Shown here one piece after another: positions 12,604 to 19,774 of a DNA stretch of 25,563 nt; within the stretch, counting starts at the first letter, position 1; each line of letters begins with the position of its first letter. The stretch is taken from the NCBI GenBank assembly GCA_964579845.1, contig CAZOHC010000016.1:1-25563 (forward strand), given 5' to 3'. This DNA comes from CAZOHC01 sp964579845 (GTDB lineage: Bacteria; Patescibacteriota; Microgenomatia; Levybacterales; UBA12049). The notes beneath the pieces are model-generated. The model worked only from the letters and a program-made list of their open reading frames with translations, did not search any database and was not told the DNA's origin. The translations under genes and the position numbers were made by a program.

Positions 12604-12665
12604 CAGAAAACTCGGTGTTTCAGACAGTCTGACATGCTGATGCATCTGACTATCTGAGTTTTCTG
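12604..12665. repeat. Perfect CAGAAAACTC / GAGTTTTCTG hairpin element
   Basis: Perfect 10-bp arms (12604-12613 and 12656-12665) enclose a 42-nt centre rich in CAGAC, GTCTGAC and CTGATGC words. It is the best-preserved member of the family also seen at 1-143 and 2264-2356. The remaining 12666-12784 is AT-rich with tandem GTTATAA-like words and no gene. Confidence 0.65.
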
Positions 12666-12784
12666 AGCCATCTTAAATGCATCAATACACTAAGCAATAG
12701 GTAAAAACATAAAGCAATATATCACTTTCACATTATGAACTTTACAAACCTTATAACTTTATAACCTCTCCCAAGAACGAAGAA

Positions 12785-13969
12785 CTAAACAGTAGCGTGG
12801 ACGGGGACTTTACGGAATTCAGGTTTCTTCAGTTTTTTGAGCCCCTCAACGAGCATGAAGTATTTATCAGGATTCTGTTTCGATAATTCATAGAGGTCTG
12901 CTTGTTGATATTCACGCATATTCAGTCCTACCTGCTTGAAGACACTGGAGGCGACTTCAACCCATTCTGGCTGATTAAGCCGTTTCATAGCTTTCTGAAT
13001 AATCCGGGGGTTATTTACATCACCCAAATAGCCGAACCAATACGAGAGATAGTTTGGATCCTGTAGTGCACCGATAAATCGCTTTTCATTCTGTTCATAC
13101 TCGACAGTGAGTTTACTTTCCTGACACAATCGAACACACTCAAGCACTTCGTCTGTCTGATCCTTCAGGTCCGGAAGTGAGACACCCTGTTTCGCAAGAA
13201 TCTCCCGTGCTGAGAGTTTACTTTCATCAGCCTGACGGATCGAAAAGAGCTGCGCCAGGAGCGAAACTCGCTTCAGATGATGCTCAACTGATAGAAATCC
13301 GACCCGCATGTCTTCACGAAGAAGTGCAGGATGTCTGTTAATGGTGTAGGAGAAGTTCTCAAGCGTGTTCATGGCTTTATCTTCCAGATGTATAACAGAC
13401 TCAATATCTTGGTTAAAGCGTTTTTTATACAGATCACCATAGTACCGTTTTATGATGTCGAGCATGAGCTCTGCCTCAGACGGCCATGCGCTCAATCGTT
13501 TTTCCGGTAATTCGTCCTTCACCCATCGACACATCGTCCGTCCCCCTGTTAACACGATTTCTTTCGTAAGGCCGGTATAGAGTGCGCATCCGGCAGCAAG
13601 TGCATTCTGTCTTCCCCACTGTTTCAGGGCAAACCATCCTGTCTTCTGCCAGTTGATGATCGTCTCATCACGGAGTGACGCTTTCTTCTCGTCAGAAAGT
13701 GTCTCGTCTGCCGCAATTTTCTCAAGCTGCGCGAGATATCTCGGCTGGTGCATAATCCAGAAATTCGGCTCTTCGTAACGATGGGTATCCTGTTGATAGT
13801 TTTCCCATGCACGTTGTTGCTCAGGGGTAGCTTCAGTCGGAAGCAGGATCGGCTTGATAGGCCCCTGTCCGAAGACAATCGTCACGTCAAATTTGAAGAG
13901 TTCTGATTCTTTTGTGGTAGGTTTTGGAAGTGGTTCGTCAGTATCACCGTAGGAATGGGCAGATAACAT
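12785..13969 (-). CDS. DUF218/YdcF-like protein with C-terminal module (paralog A)
   Basis: The 394-residue soluble protein carries the DUF218 pattern: DVTIVFGQGP (28-37), NALAAGCALYTGLTKEIVLTGGRT (122-145), SEAELM (164-169), NTLENF (201-206) and SVEHHLKRV (227-235). These match the family order of first strand, SGG-type loop, EA helix, s.nT.EN and TS..H..R. Residues about 300-394 form an extra helical module (YLSYWFGYLGDVNNP...LNQPEWVEVASSVFKQVGLN) shared with the protein at 19775-21139 and, more loosely, with that at 18728-19672. DUF218 function is uncertain; SAM or phosphate-type ligand binding and envelope roles have been suggested for relatives. No signal peptide or membrane helix is present. 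It lies 165 nt downstream of the phosphatase gene and may be in the same operon. Confidence 0.7.
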   Translation of the reverse strand: MLSAHSYGDTDEPLPKPTTKESELFKFDVTIVFGQGPIKPILLPTEATPEQQRAWENYQQDTHRYEEPNFWIMHQPRYLAQLEKIAADETLSDEKKASLRDETIINWQKTGWFALKQWGRQNALAAGCALYTGLTKEIVLTGGRTMCRWVKDELPEKRLSAWPSEAELMLDIIKRYYGDLYKKRFNQDIESVIHLEDKAMNTLENFSYTINRHPALLREDMRVGFLSVEHHLKRVSLLAQLFSIRQADESKLSAREILAKQGVSLPDLKDQTDEVLECVRLCQESKLTVEYEQNEKRFIGALQDPNYLSYWFGYLGDVNNPRIIQKAMKRLNQPEWVEVASSVFKQVGLNMREYQQADLYELSKQNPDKYFMLVEGLKKLKKPEFRKVPVHATV

Positions 13970-14134
13970 GGAAATTTTTTAGATAACCCCCCTTATGTAA
14001 TAAGTTCGTAATAAATGAGTAGTAATATTCATCGTACGAATTAAGTTAAGCCCAAACACGTAGTAATGTCAAGCTGAACATAAATAATTGGACAGAAAAA
14101 TATGGATTCTTACGAAATTCTTACAAAAAGAGGT

Positions 14135-14791
14135 CTATGCTTCAATCTGCATCTGAGGTTTTCCGTTAACATACCCGACCTGAAAAGTAGTAATGATACG
14201 ATGATCCATTCCTTGAGAGATGAGGGTTCCTGCATGCCCGACGAAAAGCAATGACTCCCCGGGGAATTCTTCCCGAAGTGACAGGAGCGCCGGAGTAACC
14301 CGAGCGCGCACCTCGTTCATCGATTCTGCACCTGGCACTTTAAAATCAGGCTCATCGATTATCGGTGATAGGTCGGTCATCTGTGCCAGGTTAGGATAGG
14401 AACGTACCATCTCAGGATCCCTGAGGAGGATTTCGAGTACTTCAGCATGTGTTTTCCCTTCAAATATTCCCCATTTCCGCTCATGTAACTCAGTCTTTGT
14501 AACCATCGGTATAGCAGACCAGTTCATATACTCCATTAATCGCTCTGCCGTCTCACCGGTCCGCTTTAGCTGAGTAACAATGATCCTGTCAGGCTGGTTG
14601 AGGTCAGCTGCGTGGAGGCGATCAAAGTATGCAGTAATCCCGTCCTGAAGAAGCGGGTTATCTATGTTTCCCTGTATGCGTTTTTCGATGTTCCATGCAG
14701 TCGGACCATGTCGTATTGCCTGAATAGTGACAGTTTGCGGATCAACTTCTTTAATGGAGGTATGTTCATGTCGTGCGTTTTTTTCAATCAT
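14135..14791 (-). CDS. Histidine phosphatase (phosphoglycerate mutase-like)
   Basis: The 218-residue protein has the branch-1 histidine phosphatase signature: IRHGPTAWN (26-34) with the phospho-acceptor His28, the Arg-containing TQLKRTGETAE (73-83), ELHERKWGIFEGK with the acid Glu104, and VGHAGTL with the second His186. Such enzymes dephosphorylate small sugar phosphates; in mycobacteria a relative removes the phosphate from glucosyl-3-phosphoglycerate. It starts 2 nt after the GH63 stop codon, so the two are co-translated. Together with two GT4 genes this suggests a synthase-phosphatase route to a glycoside, but the substrate is not determined by sequence. The N-terminal 20 residues before the first strand may be an extension. 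Confidence 0.85.
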   Translation of the reverse strand: MIEKNARHEHTSIKEVDPQTVTIQAIRHGPTAWNIEKRIQGNIDNPLLQDGITAYFDRLHAADLNQPDRIIVTQLKRTGETAERLMEYMNWSAIPMVTKTELHERKWGIFEGKTHAEVLEILLRDPEMVRSYPNLAQMTDLSPIIDEPDFKVPGAESMNEVRARVTPALLSLREEFPGESLLFVGHAGTLISQGMDHRIITTFQVGYVNGKPQMQIEA

Positions 14792-14793
14792 AA

Positions 14794-16233
14794 TTACTGT
14801 ACCTCGACAAAGTTATGATAAAGATAAATAAAAATTGCAGCAGTCCAGGAAAATGAATCGAATCCGAGTGCTTTATCATCTTTATTTTTTTGCGATAATT
14901 GGTGCTGCTTCATCGTCGGATCATAATACTCATAGAACCCTTGCTCTCGTATCACATGCAGTGTCTTCTCGACAATTTCTTGCCTCAATCTCTCAGCAAT
15001 CGGGTTTCTCTGGCGACCTAAGCCTTCGACTATAAACAGATTGGTGATCGGCCACGTCGGGCCTCTCCAGTAACGCATAAGGTCAAATTTCGGGCTGTTA
15101 AACGCTGTCGTCGGAACCGGAAATGGGGTGGCATATTCCTGCGGGTTCTGCAGCTTATTCAGCAAGCCCTGCAAGATATGGTCAGGTAAATCCGGAATAT
15201 AGAGCGGAAGAAACGTCGCATTCGTATCCTCTCGAATCATGATGGATCTGCCTTTCGCAACATCCATATCAATGAACTGGTTAAATTCAGGATTCCAGAG
15301 TGATAATAATGCTTCTTTTGTTTGGTCAGCCCACGTACGATATTTTTCGGCATCCTGAGTTCTCCCTTTCTTCTCACACAGTTCTGCCAGACATCGATTT
15401 GATTCGTACCATAAACTGTTAAAAAGAACATCCTGAATGGCAAACGGTGATTGTTCTATAATCGTCGTATAGTCCCATTGCCATTGTTTGAAAAGATCAA
15501 CCAGGTGAAGATACCGGTAATAGTCCTGTGGTGTCGGACGGTGTGCTTCTTTCCCTACTTTAATATCAGTTCTCTGTTTGCTAAGCTCTTTAATCCGTTC
15601 GGGGATCTCCGCGAGGTCGATCCGCTCCATTGATTCGTCAAATCTGGGTGAGTTATCTGTCCCGCTTTCCCATGGGTGAACGATAGTGAGTAATCCAATG
15701 TCTTTCGGATCACGAAATTTTTTAAAGTATTCATGATCATGGATGAGTTTTTCCAGTACTTCGTCAACAAACTGCTCTGCCCTGTTACGATCCGTGTCCT
15801 GTTCATAGAGATACAACACACTTTTGGTTATAATCGGCGGCTGCGTTATCCCTGAGGTTGTGATCTGGCCGTTCGCGTAATTGCTCGTCCCCCAGACCTC
15901 AGCGCTCGGAAAATACTTTTTCTCTTCCGGATTAAAGATCATATGAGGAATCATACCGTTCAGCCACTGACCTGCAAAGAGTGATCGGATCTCGTCATAT
16001 GCACGGTCAGCATCGACATGAACAAGTCCCATGGCATGGGTGGCACTGTCCCATTTCCATTGGTGGACATAAAACTTTTTTGAGGGTACAGTTCTGCGAT
16101 ATAAGGTATCGTTCAGCGAAACTTCATATTTATTTTCTTCAAGAATTTGCTCAGCCAAAGCGTAGGTTTGCTTGAGGGAGTCACTGTTTAAGAGCGGTGT
16201 TTTCATAGCAGCGAATGATAGTGCAAGTATCAT
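14794..16233 (-). CDS. GH63-family glycoside hydrolase (glycosylglycerate hydrolase-like)
   Basis: The 479-residue protein shows the (alpha/alpha)6 GH63 motifs: QWKWDSATHAMGL (58-70), GQWLNGMIPHMIF (88-100), HPWESGTDNSPRFD (186-199, with the likely general acid Asp193), YWRGPTWPITNLF (388-400) and GFYEYYDP (432-439, with the likely base Glu435). The size and motifs fit the bacterial mannosylglycerate/glucosylglycerate hydrolase branch better than the large processing glucosidases. The cytosolic location follows from the lack of a signal peptide. A GGAG sequence 6 nt before the ATG at 16233 supports this start over Met10. It is the third gene of a four-gene operon with two GT4 enzymes and the phosphatase. 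Trehalose-type or oligosaccharide substrates remain possible. Confidence 0.85.
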   Translation of the reverse strand: MILALSFAAMKTPLLNSDSLKQTYALAEQILEENKYEVSLNDTLYRRTVPSKKFYVHQWKWDSATHAMGLVHVDADRAYDEIRSLFAGQWLNGMIPHMIFNPEEKKYFPSAEVWGTSNYANGQITTSGITQPPIITKSVLYLYEQDTDRNRAEQFVDEVLEKLIHDHEYFKKFRDPKDIGLLTIVHPWESGTDNSPRFDESMERIDLAEIPERIKELSKQRTDIKVGKEAHRPTPQDYYRYLHLVDLFKQWQWDYTTIIEQSPFAIQDVLFNSLWYESNRCLAELCEKKGRTQDAEKYRTWADQTKEALLSLWNPEFNQFIDMDVAKGRSIMIREDTNATFLPLYIPDLPDHILQGLLNKLQNPQEYATPFPVPTTAFNSPKFDLMRYWRGPTWPITNLFIVEGLGRQRNPIAERLRQEIVEKTLHVIREQGFYEYYDPTMKQHQLSQKNKDDKALGFDSFSWTAAIFIYLYHNFVEVQ

Positions 16234-16264
16234 ATCACGCTCCGTAGTATTTACAATACCGAAA

Positions 16265-17500
16265 TTATGTAAGAAGCGGAATCAGTTCCTTCTCGATGAG
16301 CTCTTGGAGATTATACTCTGTTCTGACTTTTGCATGGAGTAATCCTTTGGTATCACATTCGAGGGATGACTTGATCCTATCTGCAGCTTCCTGAGGACTC
16401 ACTGTTACATAGTCTATATACGGCATACTGTCACCTCCGAATTCTTTAAAAACATCTAAGTTCGAGGCGAAGACAGGTGTTTTTAGAAGCATCGATTCTA
16501 AAAGAGGTAATCCGGAGTTTTCAGACTTCGAGAAATAGAACACAGCATCGCTGATAGTATAAAAGGCTCTGACAGTCGGATGTTCGATGACTCCGGGTAC
16601 TTTTTCATTCAGCAGGACAACCGTATCCTCAAGCTGCAAGGTCTTAATCTTTTTCTGAAGATCCTCATAGTGATCGCCTATACTCCGGTGTACCGATGGC
16701 TTCCCGGTAATAACATATTTTATCGTGGGGAAATCTTTTTTCAGTGCTGCAATGACGTCCAGGCTATAGAGAAGATTTTTACGCTGCAGTATGTTCACAG
16801 GAGAGAAGATGAGTGGATATGACTGCAGGAGCTGTTCCTTGAGCATAACTTTCCATATTGCTGCATCCAACTGAAAAAACCGTTGTATATTTATGCCGTT
16901 CGGAATAATCTTTATCTCTGAAAACGGTATCTGCATAATCTCACTGAACAGTTTCCCGAAGTTCTCTGAAATCGCGACATAGGTCGCACCTGAAACCGGA
17001 GTCATCAGTAATGCTGTTTCCATTTCATTCAGTGAAACTCCTTCTTTCTTGGTAATAATTTTCTCCTGGTCTATAAATGTCTGATCATGCGCCCAAACGA
17101 TGACTCGCTTTTCAGGATGTTCATCTCGATACGTTTTAAATGCATGGATAAACGGTAAGTTATGAATAAGTGTCAGCATATTATGGACGATAATAACCTC
17201 ACGGTCTGCTAACTCATGATCTAGAATTGCCTTTATCTCAGATGCCAGATTATAAAATGCATCATCGACTACTCCTTGGCTGACAAATCGTTCCTGAAGC
17301 TCTTTATCTTGCGCCATAACTGACTGCAGACGAGGATACACCCGAAGTGATACCGCAGCAACAGATTCTTCCCCACTCCCTGAAAGGACGCGAACATCAT
17401 GACCGAGGGATGCGAGTGCATGCGCTTGTTCCTGCATTAAAATCTCGACGCCACCCATACTGGGCGGATATGAATAGTGGAGTAATGCAATTTTTTTCAT
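16265..17500 (-). CDS. GT4 glycosyltransferase (GGVE type)
   Basis: The 411-residue protein is a GT-B fold retaining glycosyltransferase. The N-terminal acceptor domain begins MKKIALLHYSYPPSMGGVEILMQEQAHALASLGHDV, with the GGVE loop (16-19). The C-terminal donor domain has IIPNGINIQRF, FSPVNILQRKNLLYSLDVIAAL and the E-x7-E element SENSGLPLLESM. The PPSMGGVE N terminus is typical of a GT4 subgroup that includes enzymes making small glycosides. It lies 13 nt after the upstream GT4 gene and 31 nt before GH63. The donor and acceptor are unknown; a glycerate or phosphoglycerate acceptor is an inference from the operon. Confidence 0.85.
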   Translation of the reverse strand: MKKIALLHYSYPPSMGGVEILMQEQAHALASLGHDVRVLSGSGEESVAAVSLRVYPRLQSVMAQDKELQERFVSQGVVDDAFYNLASEIKAILDHELADREVIIVHNMLTLIHNLPFIHAFKTYRDEHPEKRVIVWAHDQTFIDQEKIITKKEGVSLNEMETALLMTPVSGATYVAISENFGKLFSEIMQIPFSEIKIIPNGINIQRFFQLDAAIWKVMLKEQLLQSYPLIFSPVNILQRKNLLYSLDVIAALKKDFPTIKYVITGKPSVHRSIGDHYEDLQKKIKTLQLEDTVVLLNEKVPGVIEHPTVRAFYTISDAVFYFSKSENSGLPLLESMLLKTPVFASNLDVFKEFGGDSMPYIDYVTVSPQEAADRIKSSLECDTKGLLHAKVRTEYNLQELIEKELIPLLT

Positions 17501-17513
17501 GGTAAATATTTCC

Positions 17514-18611
17514 TTATGTATTGTCGTTTATAACTTGTCTGAACAATTGTTCATAGTTCGTAACCATGCGATCAATACTGAAGTTCTGAACGACATGTTT
17601 ACGACAGTTACGGGGTTTAATCGTATCTATCTTCGCTAATGCTTTTGCCAGTCCCTGTACTCCCTCTTCCGGATTAACCACGAATCCCGTCTGGCCGTCT
17701 TTTATAACCTCTTTAACTGCCCCCCGGTCGAATCCGATTACAGGTGTTCCACAGCTCATGGCTTCGGCCATCACCAGACCGAACGGTTCTTCCCAATTAA
17801 CCGTCATGAGAAAAACTTTAGCTTTCTGCATAAGTGCGACAACTTCTTCTTTCGGTAATGGCTGTTCTGAAGAAATATCTCCGATCCATTGAATTGTATC
17901 TGAGAGATGCGGTTTTACTTCCGTATCAAAAAATTTTTTGTCTTCGACATTCCCGGATAATTTTAACGGGGTTTTTGTTTTCTCAGCCAGTGCGATCGCC
18001 CATTTCACTCCTTTCGGATCCATGTACGTTCCGTCATCATGCTTGGCTTTTGATAATCTACCCAGCCAGAGCATGTAATCTTCCTTCTTCGGCTCATATG
18101 CATAGAGGTCAGTATCAATCCCGTTATGGATCACGACGTTAATAGGAGCCTTGGTGAAGCCGCTTTTATGTGCATAAGAAATAGAAATCAGGTTTGTTTT
18201 CTTAAACGCAGCTAACACTTCATCCAAAACAGGTGTGGCCTGGACATGGATCGTAGTTACCATCGGTGTTTCGATATGCTCACCGGTATAAAGCGTCATC
18301 GACTCAGGAAAAGCATGGTTATGGATGATATCGAATTCAGGTGCGAGTTTCTCGACTTTTTTCGCCAGAAGTCCGTAATAAGCTGTTTCTGCATGAAACG
18401 GATTTTCAAATGCAGGAAGTTCCACAAACCCTTTCGGAATGACAGGGATAACGTTTACTCCGGGAATAACACTGTCAGCCGTCCCGAGAAGCGTCACCTC
18501 ATGACCTTTCTCTATCAATCGTTTGGAAAGCTCATAAATCATGCGAGGACGTGAAGCAGTACTTTTCGGTGTGATATTACGTTTTAGGAGTGAAACAACA
18601 AGAATTTTCAT
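17514..18611 (-). CDS. GT4 glycosyltransferase
   Basis: The 365-residue protein starts MKILVVSLLKRNITPKSTASRPRMIYELSKRLIEKGHEVTLLGT, a GT-B N-terminal Rossmann domain. It continues with DIIHNHAFPES, VVIHNGIDTDLYAYEPKKEDYMLWLGRLSKAKG-like donor-domain elements, and NWEEPFGLVMAEAMSCGTPVIGFDRGAVKEVI, carrying the E-x7-E motif. It is the first gene of the GT4-GT4-GH63-phosphatase operon. The promoter is striking: an extended -10 (TGTTATAAT) ends 5 nt before the ATG, so the mRNA would begin at or next to the start codon. The substrate is not predictable. Confidence 0.88.
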   Translation of the reverse strand: MKILVVSLLKRNITPKSTASRPRMIYELSKRLIEKGHEVTLLGTADSVIPGVNVIPVIPKGFVELPAFENPFHAETAYYGLLAKKVEKLAPEFDIIHNHAFPESMTLYTGEHIETPMVTTIHVQATPVLDEVLAAFKKTNLISISYAHKSGFTKAPINVVIHNGIDTDLYAYEPKKEDYMLWLGRLSKAKHDDGTYMDPKGVKWAIALAEKTKTPLKLSGNVEDKKFFDTEVKPHLSDTIQWIGDISSEQPLPKEEVVALMQKAKVFLMTVNWEEPFGLVMAEAMSCGTPVIGFDRGAVKEVIKDGQTGFVVNPEEGVQGLAKALAKIDTIKPRNCRKHVVQNFSIDRMVTNYEQLFRQVINDNT

Positions 18612-18616
18612 AAGTA

Positions 18617-18646
18617 ATTATAACATTTGAAGCAATTTTCTATGAA
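18617..18646 (-). promoter_or_regulatory. Promoter of the GT4-GH63 operon, probably leaderless
   Basis: On the - strand TTCATA (18646-18641), an 18-bp spacer and TATAAT (18622-18617) preceded by TGT. Only TACTT separates the -10 from ATG at 18611, so transcription would start at about the A of the ATG. Confidence 0.65.
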
Positions 18647-18667
18647 GTACATACTGCTGTAGTTATT

Positions 18668-18709
18668 AAATAAAAGATAGTGCGGCTTGGGGGAATCCCC
18701 CAAGCCGCA
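18668..18709 (-). terminator. Intrinsic terminator with 13-bp perfect stem
   Basis: TGCGGCTTGGGGG (18681-18693), a 3-nt loop and the exact complement (18697-18709). On the - strand it is followed by CTATCTTTTATTT. It ends the 19672-18728 gene and insulates the GT4 operon promoter just beyond. Confidence 0.85.
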
Positions 18710-18727
18710 TGCGAAAAGTAGTCAGTG

Positions 18728-19672
18728 TTAGTTGCGGGATTCCTGTCGAACTGTATACCTGAAATACCGCAACACTTCGCGTGTGCTATCAGGCCACCCG
18801 TGAGGCATCTCCTCGAGGATCCATTGGGCGATATTCGGCCGAGGGATCGGTCCGAAGATAGACCGAGCCAACTGCAGGAAATCCGGATTCGACAAGTCAC
18901 ACAGGTAAATCCCGAATGACTCCAGGTACCCCGGAAAAATCCTCTGAAGATTGTGAAGGATGCGCTGTAGCTGCACATCACTCTCTACACGAGCAAGATA
19001 CGTTACCCAATACTCCGGCACTTCAAGAAGCAGACGGGTAAACGCCTCCTCCTCATGTGCCCTATGGGCATACGTTTTCTGCTCGACGCCCAGCTGACAC
19101 CCGTAGAAGCCTGTCCTGTCTTCAGGATACCGCTCAAGCGGAATATCCAGCATAGACAGTTCTTCGATGGCATGGGCAGTGTCTTGAGTTAACTCTCCCC
19201 TCTCGACCGCTTCCCGAATTACAGCGTGTGATCCGAAACTAGCATTCCAGGAAATCCCGAACAAATCCATCAAAAGCTCGAGGCGTTCGATGTGGTAGTT
19301 CGTCCCCAAGAGTTGAAATCGAACTTCATGATCATCTTCTAGGTAGAGATTCATGAAGTTTACGAGATTCTCAAGGCTGTTCGTGCTGGACTGTTCCAGT
19401 CGACAAACCTCGGCAGGAACACCGTAGGAGATAAGTTGACTCAGGATGAGCTCTGCTTCAGACGCATACGCATCCCCACCTGTCCTACCGCCCATAATGA
19501 CGATCTCAGACGATACACCATTGTGGTAGAGGATCGCGGCCGCGATGGCCAACGAGTGTCCCCAAAAGTTCATGTCTTCTGTGCCGGGAATCGTCCCGGC
19601 ATCTTCTGCTTTAATCCGCGTGAACCGGTCAATGACCGGACCCTGTCCGAAAACGAGCAGCGGTGAACTCAA
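18728..19672 (-). CDS. DUF218/YdcF-like protein (paralog B), TTG start
   Basis: The 314-residue protein begins MSSPLLVFGQGPV and keeps the DUF218 order: GHSLAIAAAILYHNGVSSEIVIMGGRT (38-64), SEAELI (71-76), SSTNSLENLVNF (95-106) and LLGTNYHIERLELL (121-134). The C-terminal third (VPEYWVTYLARVESDVQLQRIL...SNPDFLQLARSIF) resembles the extra module of the two longer paralogs. The start is a TTG with AAAGGAG 7 nt upstream. A good promoter (TTGATT-17-TGCTATAAT region, 19769-19741) and a perfect-stem terminator make it a monocistronic unit. Its SD and terminator differ in style from the GT4 operon next to it. The function is unknown. Confidence 0.72.
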   Translation of the reverse strand: MSSPLLVFGQGPVIDRFTRIKAEDAGTIPGTEDMNFWGHSLAIAAAILYHNGVSSEIVIMGGRTGGDAYASEAELILSQLISYGVPAEVCRLEQSSTNSLENLVNFMNLYLEDDHEVRFQLLGTNYHIERLELLMDLFGISWNASFGSHAVIREAVERGELTQDTAHAIEELSMLDIPLERYPEDRTGFYGCQLGVEQKTYAHRAHEEEAFTRLLLEVPEYWVTYLARVESDVQLQRILHNLQRIFPGYLESFGIYLCDLSNPDFLQLARSIFGPIPRPNIAQWILEEMPHGWPDSTREVLRYFRYTVRQESRN

Positions 19673-19712
19673 GGAATTGCTCCTTTACTTACTGACTGCT
19701 TTTCAATGTGCT

Positions 19713-19733
19713 GAAAGCGGCACGTGCCGTTTC
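19713..19733 (-). promoter_or_regulatory. Leader hairpin of the TTG-started DUF218 gene
   Basis: The perfect palindrome CGGCACGTGCCG (19718-19729), extended by GAAA/TTTC pairs, would form right at the 5' end of the mRNA, about 10 nt after the predicted start. It may stabilise the transcript or act as an operator. Confidence 0.5.
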
Positions 19734-19740
19734 GAAGTAA

Positions 19741-19769
19741 ATTATAGCATAACTATAGGATTAAATCAA
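19741..19769 (-). promoter_or_regulatory. Extended -10 promoter of DUF218 paralog B
   Basis: On the - strand TTGATT (19769-19764), a 17-bp spacer and TATAAT (19746-19741) preceded by TGC. Confidence 0.65.
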
Positions 19770-19774
19770 TAATT

